Below, piece by piece: positions 10,123-17,996 of a stretch of DNA of 64,000 nt. The stretch comes from an uncultured Bacteroidota bacterium (GTDB lineage: Bacteria; Bacteroidota; Bacteroidia; Flavobacteriales; Flavobacteriaceae). The stretch covers positions 43,005 through 107,004 of the forward strand of contig CACNQJ010000005.1 in the NCBI GenBank assembly GCA_902622575.1. Reading direction: 5' to 3'. A program made the position numbers and the translations under genes. The stretch's first letter is position 1. Every line of letters starts with the position of its first letter. The notes under the pieces are model-generated. The model searched no databases. It was not told the DNA's origin and worked only from the letters and a program-made list of their open reading frames with translations.

Positions 10123-11010
10123 ATGAAAAAAGTTTTGATTATAGCTGCTTGCTTATTAATCACCGGATTACACGGACAAAATGAAGGTGAAAAATTAAAA
10201 GTAATATCATATAATATTTGGAATGGCTTTGATTTTAGAAAAGACGTGGAGCGCAAAAACAATGTGATCAACTGGTTTATTGATCAAAAGCCCGATGTTG
10301 TTGCGCTACAAGAGCTCTGTGGCTATAATGAAGAAACCTTGCTTGAGGATGCAAAAAAATGGGGGCACAAGCATGCGGTTATTCTTAAAGACAACTGCCA
10401 TTCAGTAGGCTTGACATCTGTTAGTCCAATTGTTGTAAAAGAAAAATTAATTGAGGGGCTTTGGCACGGCATGTTGCATTGCGAAACTTTTGGTGTTGAT
10501 TTTTTTGTTGTACACTTTAGCCCTAGGGACCGTGATTTTAGAATGAAAGAAAGCAAAATAGTTCTTTCAAAAATTGATTCAATAAACAATAAGTCTTTTA
10601 TGGTGCTGGGAGATTTCAATTCCCATTCTCCTTTTGACGGAAACACAGGTTTAGACAACCCAGATTTATTAAAAAATGTGAGAACGAGTGATTTGAAAAG
10701 CAAAGACTACAACAACTTGCTTGATAAAGAATTTGATTACAGCGTAATGGCTTCTTTTATAGCTTATCCTTTAATTGATGTAACACAACGTTTTGTTGAA
10801 ATACAAGACCGATTTACTTACCCAGCAAAAGTACATTTGGGGAACTACAAATCTCTCCAGGATTTTGAGAAGATGAGACGAAGAATTGATTTTATAATGG
10901 TTAGTCGTGAATTAGCTGAAAAATGTGTGAATTCTGGAGTGTATAATGGTGAAGAAACAGCTTTGTTGTCAGATCATTATCCAGTAATGGCTGAGTTTGA
11001 ATTAGATTAA
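10123..11010 (+). CDS. Endonuclease/exonuclease/phosphatase (EEP) family protein, exported
   Basis: EEP-fold phosphoesterase, 295 residues. The N-terminus MKKVLIIAACLLITGLHGQ is a probable signal peptide, so it likely acts in the periplasm or outside rather than on chromosomal DNA. Fold motifs: VISYNIWNG (first strand, metal-binding Asn), DVVALQELCG (metal-binding Glu), GDFNSHSPFDG (catalytic Asp and Asn) and the terminal SDHYPVMAEF (catalytic Asp-His). Substrate is unknown; sugar phosphates, phosphodiesters or sphingolipids are all possible for exported members. The gap to the S9 gene holds both promoters, but I could not place a clear -7 element for either. Confidence 0.9.
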   Translation: MKKVLIIAACLLITGLHGQNEGEKLKVISYNIWNGFDFRKDVERKNNVINWFIDQKPDVVALQELCGYNEETLLEDAKKWGHKHAVILKDNCHSVGLTSVSPIVVKEKLIEGLWHGMLHCETFGVDFFVVHFSPRDRDFRMKESKIVLSKIDSINNKSFMVLGDFNSHSPFDGNTGLDNPDLLKNVRTSDLKSKDYNNLLDKEFDYSVMASFIAYPLIDVTQRFVEIQDRFTYPAKVHLGNYKSLQDFEKMRRRIDFIMVSRELAEKCVNSGVYNGEETALLSDHYPVMAEFELD

Positions 11011-11120
11011 TATTAAAACAGAAAACCTAAAATTTTTAAATAATTTTTTTTAAACTTTCGGTATCGAAGAATTTAAGCTATATACTATAGATGAATAACT
11101 TTTTTTTTAATGGGCATTAT

Positions 11121-11282
11121 TTATTTCTTCCATGTCCCACCGTATTTATAGTGAAGATTGTTTTGTTTGACAGAAATCAAGCAAGGCTCGCAAACAAAGA
11201 TCCAGTTTTTGTTTGGTTTATATTGGATTCTAAACATTGTTGAAAATGAATTTTTACATATTTCACAATGTTTTTCTCTCAT
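11121..11282 (-). CDS. Small Cys4 zinc-ribbon-like protein (53 residues) with a YKYGGTWK tail
   Basis: A short gene easily missed by size-limited gene callers. It reads from ATG at 11280-11282 to TAA at 11121-11123. Two CxxC pairs, CEIC (Cys6, Cys9) and CEPC (Cys31, Cys34), flank a conserved-looking FRIQYKPNKNWIFV segment, and the protein ends LHYKYGGTWKK. Four Cys in this spacing should bind one zinc. Its ATG overlaps the elaA stop (ATGA), so it is the third, translationally coupled gene of rpiB-elaA. I recall short proteins with the same CxxC-CxxC layout and YGGTWK ending in other Bacteroidota, but no function. The tail may be a protein- or nucleic-acid-contacting element; this is inference. 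Confidence 0.8.
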   Translation of the reverse strand: MREKHCEICKNSFSTMFRIQYKPNKNWIFVCEPCLISVKQNNLHYKYGGTWKK

Positions 11283-11719
11283 AAATCTAAATACATTGCT
11301 GTGTGTGGAATTCCATCTTCCATATACTCATCGCCTTTTGCCAAAAAACCATGTGCTGCATAAAATTCTTTTAAATAAGATTGTGCAGAAATTTTTATAG
11401 GCGACTGTTTTTTGGATTTTAAATGTTCTAATGATTTGTCAACCAACAAGTGGCCATAACCTTCTCCTCTATGATTTTTTTTAACAACTGCTCTTCCAAA
11501 AGAAGCTTCTTTAAAGTATGTGTTTTCAGGAAATACTCTTGTATAGCCCACCAGCTCATTGTCAATATGAAGCATAACGTGGTCTGCCTGTTTATCTTTT
11601 CCGTCAACGTCTTGATAGGCGCATTTTTGCTCTACAATAAAAACTTCAGATCTTAAACTAAATATATCGTTAATTTCTTTTCGTGAGAGTTCGTTCCAAG
11701 GCTTTACTTCAAGTGTCAT
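11279..11719 (-). CDS. elaA: GNAT acetyltransferase, ElaA type
   Basis: Cytoplasmic acetyl-CoA-dependent N-acetyltransferase of the ElaA subfamily; the acceptor is not established. 146 residues, usual length. Seen: the ElaA N-terminal pattern LSRKEINDIFSLRSEVFIVEQKCAYQDVD in parts, then the acetyl-CoA binding loop GRAVVKKNHRGEGYGHLLV (motif A: R/Q-x-x-G-x-G/A as RGEGYG), and the late motif FYAAHGFLAKGDEYMEDGIPHTAM. It sits between rpiB (8 bases upstream) and the 53-residue zinc protein (overlap ATGA), forming one minus-strand operon. Confidence 0.92.
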   Translation of the reverse strand: MTLEVKPWNELSRKEINDIFSLRSEVFIVEQKCAYQDVDGKDKQADHVMLHIDNELVGYTRVFPENTYFKEASFGRAVVKKNHRGEGYGHLLVDKSLEHLKSKKQSPIKISAQSYLKEFYAAHGFLAKGDEYMEDGIPHTAMYLDL

Positions 11720-11727
11720 TAGCCTTG

Positions 11728-12156
11728 TTATTTGTTTATTTTGTTAACCCTTCTTTCGTGTCTTCCTCCTTCAAAATCAGTTTCAAGAAAAGTTTTAACA
11801 ATTTCAATTGCTTCTTCCTTTGTTAGAAATCTTGCTGGTAAGCTTAGTACATTAGCGTTGTTGTGTTGTCTAGATAAAGAAGCTATTTCCTTGTTCCAAC
11901 ATAATGCAGCTCTAACGCCTTCATATTTATTAGCAACCATGCTGACGCCGTTTCCAGAGCCGCAAATTATAATTCCCTTTTCTTCATTCTTATTTGATAT
12001 TTCCTTTGCTAAAGGGTGAATAAAGTCTGGGTAATCTACACTCTCTCCCAAATCTTCACCAAGATTATTTACTTTATACCCTTTGTTTTCTAAAAATTCT
12101 TTAACCTCTTTTTTTAATTCTGTTCCAGCATGATCATTTGACAATAATATGTTCAT
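11728..12156 (-). CDS. rpiB: Ribose-5-phosphate isomerase B
   Basis: Interconverts ribose 5-phosphate and ribulose 5-phosphate in the non-oxidative pentose phosphate pathway. 142 residues, typical. Active-site features: NDHAG (Asp8, His9), Cys65 in IIICGSGNG (catalytic base and phosphate-binding loop), His98 in SRQHNNANVLSLPARFL, and the end HERRVNKI. First gene of the minus-strand operon with elaA and the small zinc protein, divergent from rnr. A TAATTTTG (-7 type) lies about 38 bases upstream at 12194-12201. Confidence 0.96.
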   Translation of the reverse strand: MNILLSNDHAGTELKKEVKEFLENKGYKVNNLGEDLGESVDYPDFIHPLAKEISNKNEEKGIIICGSGNGVSMVANKYEGVRAALCWNKEIASLSRQHNNANVLSLPARFLTKEEAIEIVKTFLETDFEGGRHERRVNKINK

Positions 12157-12520
12157 ATCTCGTTTTTAATTGTTAACATTTTTTAATTAAACCCAAAATT
12201 AAATTGTTGTTAGATATTATAAACAAAATTAAACTAATTATTGACATAAAACTTTTTGTAAGTTATTAAACATATTACTTATTAACCATTATTAATAAAC
12301 CGTATAATAAGCTTTAAATCAGTTATATACAATGAACAATTACCTGTTTAAATTATGTTGAATACTCAAATTTTAAACATATCATTTTAGTTATTATACA
12401 TATTAACAAGCAATCATTATTATATAAATTTTTAGATTAAAATATAATTATAATGATGAATAAAAGTTTGTGTTAATAAGCAATTCTGATGAAATATAGA
12501 ATTACATTTACCAAAGTTTT
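12157..12520. other. AT-rich gene-free region between rpiB and rnr
   Basis: 364 bases, almost entirely A and T, with no credible ORF, tRNA or strong GC hairpin. It must hold the divergent promoters of rpiB and rnr. Minus-strand -7-like octamers TAATTTTG are at 12194-12201 and 12224-12231; for rnr only the imperfect TACATTTA (12505-12512, 8 bases before its ATG) is seen. Repeated TTATTAA and TTAATTA words occur around 12260-12310. I found no DnaA-box cluster, so an origin function is not supported. Confidence 0.6.
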
Positions 12521-14617
12521 ATGCTAAAGATAAATACAGAAATATTAGAAAGGAAAATTACTTTTTTGTTTTTTGAAAATCCAAAAAGAACATTTAACAT
12601 AAAACAGATTAAATATTTTGCTGGGCCAAAAACAAGTGATCAAGACTTAGCAAAAGTACTTTTTTCAATTGCCAGGAAAGGATATATAGTTGATGCTGGT
12701 AGAGGGAAATACGTTTATAATAAAAACAAAAAATATTTTGTTGGTAAACTAACAAAAAGAAACAAATATTTAATTGATTTAGAGACTTCAACAGAATTTA
12801 AATTATCTAAAAAAGAAAAATATGGATTGCTGCCAGAAGACCTAGTTTACTATTGGTTTGATAAAAAAGGAAGTATAAAGGTAGCTGCTCTTAAATACAG
12901 AGATTTAGTAAAGTATGTGGGTGTAATAAAAAAAGAAAACGACATCAATTATTTAAAAAATACAACCCTAGATTTTGATATAATTGTAAGAGGAAAATGT
13001 GAAGAAAACGATATGGTTTCAGCACATATTACGGACTGGAAATATAGCCTGCCAGAGGGAAAAATATTAAAAGTTATAGGAAATAAAAAAGACACAAACA
13101 CTCAAATACACGCCATATTAGAGGAGTTTAATTTACCGTATTATTTTTCAAAAAATGTAGAAAATGAGGCAAGAAAAATATCAGAAAAAAAGGTAAAAGA
13201 AAAAAACAGAAAAAACCTAAAAGACACCCTTACTTTTACTATTGATCCAGCTGATGCCAAGGATTTTGATGATGCTTTATCCTTTAAAAAATTAGGTAAT
13301 GGAAATTTAGAAATAGGAATTCACATTGCAGACGTTACGCATTACTTAAAAGAAAACACCTTGCTCGATAAAGAAGCAAGAACACGAGCAACTAGTGTTT
13401 ATTTATCAGACAGGGTTGTACCAATGCTTCCAGAAATACTTTCAAATGATTTGTGTTCATTAAACCCAAATGAGGATAAAAATGTTTTTTCAGTACTTGT
13501 AAAATTTGATTCAAACATGAACATTATAAATACTGAATTCACAAAAAGCTTGATATGTTCAGACGAAAGAATGTCTTATGAAGAAGCACAGTTTATTCTA
13601 AAAAACAACAATCAAAACCTTCCTGCCGCTGTTACAATCAAAGGAAAAAACAAAAAAGTTAGTAAAGAAATAGTAGAAGCCCTACACACATTAAATTCCA
13701 TAGCAGTAAATCTAAAAGAAAAAAGAAAAAGGAAAGGTTCTGTTTTTTTCAATAAAGAAGAAATAAGGTTTTTAGTAGATAAAAAAGGAGAACCAATAGA
13801 CTACAAAATAAAAATCCAAAAGGAATCGAACCATCTGATTGAGGAGTTTATGCTTTTAGCTAATGTTTTAGTTGCAAAAAAAATTAAAGAGAAAAATAGA
13901 ATAGCTGTTTTTAGAATTCATGATTATCCTGATGAGGAAAAAATTATAGAACTAGAAAGGTTTGCAAAAAACCTAGGCTATTATGTAAAAATATCAAATG
14001 TTAAAGACATCAATGTAGCTATAAACAATCTTTTGAAAGCAGTTGAAGATAAACCAGAAAAAAACGTTGTAGACATGATGGTTATAAGGTCAATGAGCAA
14101 GGCAAAATACAGCACTAAAAACATTGGTCACTTTGGTTTAGGATTTAACGACTATACACATTTTACCTCACCAATTAGAAGATACCCTGACGTTATGGTT
14201 CATAGGCTTTTGGAATCAGTCATACAAGGAAAAACATCAAAGCAAGAAAACCTTGAAAACGCATGCTTGCATTGTAGTAAAATGGAAGAGCTTGCTACAA
14301 AGGCGGAAAGAGCTTCAACAAAACTTATGCAAGTTAAATACATGTCAAAAAGAATTAATCAAAAATTCGACGCTGTTGTTTCGGGAATGAACGAAAGAGG
14401 GGTTTTTGTGGAAATAAAAGCAAATAAATGTGAAGGGCTTGTTAGAATGAAAGACATACCAAACGATTATTTTGTATATGATCACAAAAATCATTGTGTT
14501 GTTGGTCAACATACACACGAGGAATATTGCTTAGGAGACGAGGTGTTAATTAAAGTTGTAGGCACAGATCTAGATAAAAAGCATATTGATTTTAAAATTT
14601 TAGAAAGAAAAGAATAA
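12521..14617 (+). CDS. rnr: Ribonuclease R (3'-5' exoribonuclease)
   Basis: Processive RNase that degrades structured RNA, including rRNA fragments and trans-translated mRNAs. 698 residues. Domains in order: N-terminal winged-helix RNase R region (about 1-70), cold-shock/OB domains (about 70-225), RNB catalytic domain (about 230-560) with the metal-binding signature TIDPADAKDFDDALS, then a C-terminal S1 domain beginning FDAVVSGMNERGVFVEI (about 612-690). The coding strand is strongly A- and Lys-rich compared with lepA. Divergent from rpiB; the LysE gene follows 18 bases later. Confidence 0.96.
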   Translation: MLKINTEILERKITFLFFENPKRTFNIKQIKYFAGPKTSDQDLAKVLFSIARKGYIVDAGRGKYVYNKNKKYFVGKLTKRNKYLIDLETSTEFKLSKKEKYGLLPEDLVYYWFDKKGSIKVAALKYRDLVKYVGVIKKENDINYLKNTTLDFDIIVRGKCEENDMVSAHITDWKYSLPEGKILKVIGNKKDTNTQIHAILEEFNLPYYFSKNVENEARKISEKKVKEKNRKNLKDTLTFTIDPADAKDFDDALSFKKLGNGNLEIGIHIADVTHYLKENTLLDKEARTRATSVYLSDRVVPMLPEILSNDLCSLNPNEDKNVFSVLVKFDSNMNIINTEFTKSLICSDERMSYEEAQFILKNNNQNLPAAVTIKGKNKKVSKEIVEALHTLNSIAVNLKEKRKRKGSVFFNKEEIRFLVDKKGEPIDYKIKIQKESNHLIEEFMLLANVLVAKKIKEKNRIAVFRIHDYPDEEKIIELERFAKNLGYYVKISNVKDINVAINNLLKAVEDKPEKNVVDMMVIRSMSKAKYSTKNIGHFGLGFNDYTHFTSPIRRYPDVMVHRLLESVIQGKTSKQENLENACLHCSKMEELATKAERASTKLMQVKYMSKRINQKFDAVVSGMNERGVFVEIKANKCEGLVRMKDIPNDYFVYDHKNHCVVGQHTHEEYCLGDEVLIKVVGTDLDKKHIDFKILERKE

Positions 14618-14635
14618 AAGCTACTTTTATAAAAA

Positions 14636-15250
14636 ATGGCAGACTACTTAACAGCTATACCGCTTGGATTTATTTTATCATTTTCATTTGGCCCCCTGTT
14701 TTTTATTCTTTTAGAAACAAGCATATCAAAAGGACTAAAGCAGGCCTTTTTTATGGACTTAGGGGTTGTTTTTTCTGACATACTATTTTTTGCAATTGCT
14801 TATTTAGGGGCAAGCCAAATTATAACTGAAGAAAACCAGCCTGCACTTTTTATATTAGGCGGAGTAATGTTGGCTGCATACGGAGCCCTTTCCTTTATAA
14901 AAACGCAACAGAAGAAAAATAAAATAAAAAAAGGAAAAGCTATCGATAAAAAAAACCTTATTTCGTTTCCAATTAAAGGGTTTCTTTTAAACATAATAAA
15001 CGTTGCAGTTTTGTTTTTTTGGACAGGGCTTCTTTTCGTGATTGGACCTAAGTTTGAAATGAGTCCCTTAAAAATCTGGACATTTTTTTTGCTAACAGTA
15101 GGAACATATATGGGTGTAAATCTTTGTAAGTATTATTTAGCAAGTAAGCTTAAGTCAAAACTTACGGACACCCTGTTGTTCAAAATTAAACAAGGCTTAA
15201 ATCTTTTGATTTTTATTTGTGGCGCTTTCCTTGCTTATAAAGGCTTATAA
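14636..15250 (+). CDS. LysE/RhtB-family exporter
   Basis: Inner-membrane exporter of amino acids or related metabolites; the substrate is not deducible. 204 residues with about six hydrophobic segments. The N-terminal segment SFSFGPLFFILLETSISKGLKQAFFMDLG contains the family pattern (GP in the first helix, then a G-x-K/R-x-G-like turn), followed by D-x-x-F at VVFSDILFF. A basic cytoplasmic loop QQKKNKIKKGKAIDKKN lies near residues 90-106. It is downstream of rnr and may be co-transcribed; its stop overlaps the A side of the terminator that serves tRNA-Cys on the other strand. Confidence 0.87.
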   Translation: MADYLTAIPLGFILSFSFGPLFFILLETSISKGLKQAFFMDLGVVFSDILFFAIAYLGASQIITEENQPALFILGGVMLAAYGALSFIKTQQKKNKIKKGKAIDKKNLISFPIKGFLLNIINVAVLFFWTGLLFVIGPKFEMSPLKIWTFFLLTVGTYMGVNLCKYYLASKLKSKLTDTLLFKIKQGLNLLIFICGAFLAYKGL

Positions 15251-15272
15251 AAAAACCCCTTAAAAAGGGGTT
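15249..15272 (-). terminator. Intrinsic terminator of tRNA-Cys
   Basis: Read on the minus strand, the tRNA is followed at once by AACCCCTT, loop TTT, AAGGGGTT and a run of T: an eight-pair stem (15254-15261 with 15265-15272) and seven T. This is a textbook rho-independent terminator for the tRNA. Read on the plus strand the same hairpin could also end the LysE transcript, but it lacks a T run there. Confidence 0.85.
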
Positions 15273-15273
15273 G

Positions 15274-15344
15274 AGGCACCGAGCGGATTCGAACCGCTGT
15301 ACAAGCTTTTGCAGAGCTCTGCCTAGCCACTCGGCCACAGTGCC
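15274..15344 (-). tRNA. tRNA-Cys (anticodon GCA)
   Basis: 71 bases. On the minus strand the acceptor stem GGCACTG pairs with CGGTGCC, followed by discriminator U73, which is the Cys identity base. The anticodon stem GAGCT/AGCTT encloses loop CTGCAAA with anticodon GCA. The T arm is AGCGG-TTCGAAT-CCGCT. CCA is not encoded (TCAA follows). It is flanked by a -7 element upstream and an intrinsic terminator downstream, so it is a monocistronic tRNA unit. Confidence 0.96.
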
Positions 15345-15353
15345 ATTGGAGTG

Positions 15354-15361
15354 CAAAAATA
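15354..15361 (-). promoter_or_regulatory. -7 element of the tRNA-Cys promoter
   Basis: TATTTTTG on the minus strand fits the Bacteroidota TAnnTTTG and ends 9 bases before the tRNA 5' end, the correct distance for transcription to begin at or just before the mature tRNA. No TTG is seen at the expected -33 position. Confidence 0.55.
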
Positions 15362-15377
15362 TAATATTTTAATAAAG

Positions 15378-15734
15378 CTAGCGCTCTTTTTTTATTTCAA
15401 CGCTTACGTTTTCAACGTCTCCATCGATTGGAGGGTTGATTTTACAAACCCTCACTTTTGCCCATTGTATATTGTTGGACAGGCCAAAAACCTTATTCAC
15501 AATTCTTTCACACACGCTTTCTATAAGCTTTGATCTTACCGCCATTTCTTCAGCGACTATCTCAGAAACAACACCGTAGTCTACGGTTTGATTAAGCTCA
15601 TCATCTTTAATTTCATAGTTCTTTTTTAACATAACCCAAACGTCAGTCCTGTAATCACCACCAATTATAGCCTCTTCGTCCAAGCAGCCGTGAAACGATT
15701 TTGTTCTTATGTTTTCTACATGAATTATGTACAC
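15378..15734 (-). CDS. folB: Dihydroneopterin aldolase
   Basis: Folate biosynthesis: splits dihydroneopterin to 6-hydroxymethyl-dihydropterin and glycolaldehyde. I use the GTG start at 15732-15734 (118 residues, VYIIHVENIRTKSFHG), because the frame extends upstream to 15818 only by overlapping glnS and adding an unrelated leader, and because a TATATTTG -7 element sits 4 bases before this GTG. Family features: the conserved N-terminal IHVENIRTKSFHGCLDEE (substrate-binding region), a central DYGVVSEIVAEEMAVRSKLIE stretch with the active-site Glu, and Lys in VRVCKINPPI near the C-terminus. Divergent from glnS. Confidence 0.88.
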   Translation of the reverse strand: MYIIHVENIRTKSFHGCLDEEAIIGGDYRTDVWVMLKKNYEIKDDELNQTVDYGVVSEIVAEEMAVRSKLIESVCERIVNKVFGLSNNIQWAKVRVCKINPPIDGDVENVSVEIKKER

Positions 15735-15738
15735 ATAG

Positions 15739-15746
15739 CAAATATA
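15739..15746 (-). promoter_or_regulatory. -7 element upstream of folB
   Basis: TATATTTG on the minus strand, 4 bases before the GTG start used for folB. It supports both that start and a leaderless transcript. TTG sequences lie 12-15 bases farther upstream, slightly closer than the usual -33 spacing. Confidence 0.5.
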
Positions 15747-15773
15747 ATTGTTAATGGCCAACAAGAATTTATT

Positions 15774-15781
15774 TAACTTTG
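15774..15781 (+). promoter_or_regulatory. -7 element upstream of glnS
   Basis: TAACTTTG ending 7 bases before the glnS ATG. A TTG at 15748-15750 is 23 bases upstream, a little far for a -33 box. Implies a leaderless or nearly leaderless glnS mRNA. Confidence 0.5.
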
Positions 15782-15788
15782 ATTTTTT

Positions 15789-17456
15789 ATGGACAAGGGA
15801 AAAAACTTTATTGAACAAATTATTGATGAAGATTTAAATTCTGGTTTTGACCAATCTAAGCTCCAGTTTAGGTTTCCACCCGAGCCAAATGGTTTTTTAC
15901 ATATAGGCCATGTTAAAGCTATTGTTTTAAACTTTGAGCTTGCAAAAAAATATAAAGCGAAAATAAATCTTAGATTCGACGACACAAACCCAGAGAATGA
16001 GGATCAAATTTACATAGACGCCATAAAAAATGATATATCCTGGCTTGGCTATAAGTGGGATAAAGAGTGTTACGCATCTGATTATTTTGAAACCTTGTAC
16101 AACTGGGCTGTTGATCTAATTAAAAAAGATAAGGCTTATGTTGATTCTCAAAATTCCGCCGAAATAGCAGAACAAAAAGGGACACCAACTGAACCAGGGA
16201 CAGATAGTCCTTTTAGGAACAGGCCCACAGATGAAAGCCTTGATCTTTTTTCTAAAATGAAAAAAGGAGAATTTGAACCAGGCAAACATGTTCTAAGAGC
16301 AAAAATAAGCATGACTTCATCAAATATGCTTATGCGAGATCCAGTCATCTATAGAGTTGTAGACACCCACCACCCAAGAACAAAAGATAAATGGAAAATT
16401 TACCCCATGTACGATTGGACACATGGTGAGTCTGATTATATAGAGCAGGTCTCTCACTCCCTTTGTACACTTGAGTTTAAACCACACAGGGATTTATACG
16501 ACTGGTTTTTAGACCTGGTTGTCGATTCAAATAAAACACGACCCAAGCAAAGAGAGTTTGCAAGGCTAAACCTCAGCCATACAATAACATCAAAAAGGAA
16601 ATTACTTTCTTTAGTTGAGAAAGAATTCGTTTCAGGCTGGGACGATCCAAGAATGCCAACAATTTCCGGGCTTAGAAGAAGGGGCTATACACCAGAAGCT
16701 CTTAAAAAGTTCGTAACAACAGCTGGTGTTGCCAAAAGACAGAATATTATTGAAATGTCTCTTTTGGAGTTCTGTGTTAGAGAGGATTTAAATAAAAAAT
16801 GTAACAGGCTGATGGTTGTTCAAGACCCCTTAAAAATTACAATATCGAATTATGATGTAGGTAAACAAGAGGTCTTAGAGCTAATAAACAATCCAGAAAA
16901 TACAGAGTCCGGCAACAGAAACGTTGTTTTCTCAAATGAAATATATATTGAAAAAACAGACTTTATGGAAGACCCGCCCAAAAAGTATTTTAGACTATCG
17001 CCAGGATCAGAAGTAAGACTCAAAGGCGCCTACATAATAAAAGCGGAGAACGTTATTAAAGATAATAACGGAAACATTAAAGAGATTGTTTGCACTTATG
17101 ACCCTAAGTCAAAAAGCGGCTCTGGCTCGCCGGAAAGCCAAAGAAAAGTAAAGGGCACATTGCACTGGGTTTCCTCTTCCTCAAACATTCCTGTTGAAAT
17201 AAGAGAATATGATCGGCTTTTTGAACACCCATCGCCAGGAGATTTCTCTGCTGAAGACATAGCTCAAGCCATCAACAAAGAGTCTATAAAAATCTATCAA
17301 GGCTTTGGAGAAAAAGAGCTTTCTAAAGCATCTGTTTCAGAATCATTTCAGTTCCAAAGAAAGGGATACTACATTAAAGACATAGATTCGACCAAAGACA
17401 GACATGTTTTTAACAAAACCGTCTCGCTTAGGGATAACTGGAAACCAAAAAACTAA
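15789..17456 (+). CDS. glnS: Glutamine--tRNA ligase
   Basis: Class I aminoacyl-tRNA synthetase charging tRNA-Gln directly. 555 residues. The HIGH motif appears in RFPPEPNGFLHIGHVKAI (about 27-44), the KMSKS loop as TITSKRKL, and the glutamine/tRNA-binding stretch YPMYDWTHGESDYIEQVSHSLCT is present in parts. The C-terminal half is the two-beta-barrel anticodon-binding region ending GYYIKDIDS and FNKTVSLRDNW. Because GlnRS is present, the gltX product in this window is expected to be a discriminating GluRS and the GatCAB route is not needed for Gln. It converges on the NTF2-like gene with 6 bases between stops. Confidence 0.97.
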   Translation: MDKGKNFIEQIIDEDLNSGFDQSKLQFRFPPEPNGFLHIGHVKAIVLNFELAKKYKAKINLRFDDTNPENEDQIYIDAIKNDISWLGYKWDKECYASDYFETLYNWAVDLIKKDKAYVDSQNSAEIAEQKGTPTEPGTDSPFRNRPTDESLDLFSKMKKGEFEPGKHVLRAKISMTSSNMLMRDPVIYRVVDTHHPRTKDKWKIYPMYDWTHGESDYIEQVSHSLCTLEFKPHRDLYDWFLDLVVDSNKTRPKQREFARLNLSHTITSKRKLLSLVEKEFVSGWDDPRMPTISGLRRRGYTPEALKKFVTTAGVAKRQNIIEMSLLEFCVREDLNKKCNRLMVVQDPLKITISNYDVGKQEVLELINNPENTESGNRNVVFSNEIYIEKTDFMEDPPKKYFRLSPGSEVRLKGAYIIKAENVIKDNNGNIKEIVCTYDPKSKSGSGSPESQRKVKGTLHWVSSSSNIPVEIREYDRLFEHPSPGDFSAEDIAQAINKESIKIYQGFGEKELSKASVSESFQFQRKGYYIKDIDSTKDRHVFNKTVSLRDNWKPKN

Positions 17457-17462
17457 GCCCTT

Positions 17463-17987
17463 TTAAGCCCCATTGTTTTCGACCTCTTCGTCAGAAACTG
17501 TTCTTTCATAACCATATGCCTTTTTGATTTTGCTATCAACAATATGAGTGTCTATAATTCTTTGTAGGGTAACAGCTTCTTCTCCCTCACCATAAGACAC
17601 ATTCACACAAGTGGTAACCCAATTTTCTGAGGGCTTTGTTTCAAAATCAACATCAGCAGATATTGACCATAATATTTCCCATTTAGCATTTGGAAAAGCG
17701 GAAAGAAACTCTTTAGCTAGCTCCGTATGCTTTTCGCTTCCATTGATAATCATGCCGTTTGGGGCATATAAAACGACGTCATCATGCTCAATACTAGCAA
17801 CCGTTTCTAGGTCTCGGGCGTTATATGAGTCAAACCACTTTCTAATGATTTCAGTTGACTCCAAATCACCAACACTTACGCTAATGTCATTACCGTTTTC
17901 AACCTCATAACCAAGTTTTTGTTTTGTTTCGCCACAACCTAAAATTAACATTGAGGCTATTATGGTGTATAGAATAGTTATTCTCAT
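17463..17987 (-). CDS. NTF2-like (SnoaL-type) lipoprotein
   Basis: Lipoprotein of unknown function, 174 residues. Signal peptide with lipobox LILGC (Cys18), then from about residue 40 an NTF2-like cone fold: IIRKWFDSYNARDLETVASIEHDDVVLYAPNG in parts, typical for SnoaL-like proteins in which a pocket binds a small hydrophobic ligand. No catalytic residues can be named. It is the downstream gene of the SPFH gene (9 bases apart), so they are probably co-transcribed. Confidence 0.78.
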   Translation of the reverse strand: MRITILYTIIASMLILGCGETKQKLGYEVENGNDISVSVGDLESTEIIRKWFDSYNARDLETVASIEHDDVVLYAPNGMIINGSEKHTELAKEFLSAFPNAKWEILWSISADVDFETKPSENWVTTCVNVSYGEGEEAVTLQRIIDTHIVDSKIKKAYGYERTVSDEEVENNGA

Positions 17988-17996
17988 TTTTAATGT

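Noticed and set aside
10323..10703. 126-residue open frame on the minus strand inside the EEP gene.
   Set aside because: Fully contained in a well-conserved gene, no start signal or recognisable family.
11158..11400. 80-residue plus-strand frame downstream of the EEP gene.
   Set aside because: It overlaps elaA and the 53-residue zinc protein on the other strand, both of which have clear family or motif support.
12353..12363. TTATGTTGAAT resembles the XerD half of dif (10 of 11 bases to TTATGTTAAAT).
   Set aside because: The expected XerC half to the left does not match, chance matches are likely in AT-rich DNA, and the parS pair nearby argues against a terminus.
15735..15818. A longer folB starting at ATG 15818.
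   Set aside because: It would overlap glnS and its promoter and add an unrelated leader; GTG at 15734 fits family length and a -7 box.
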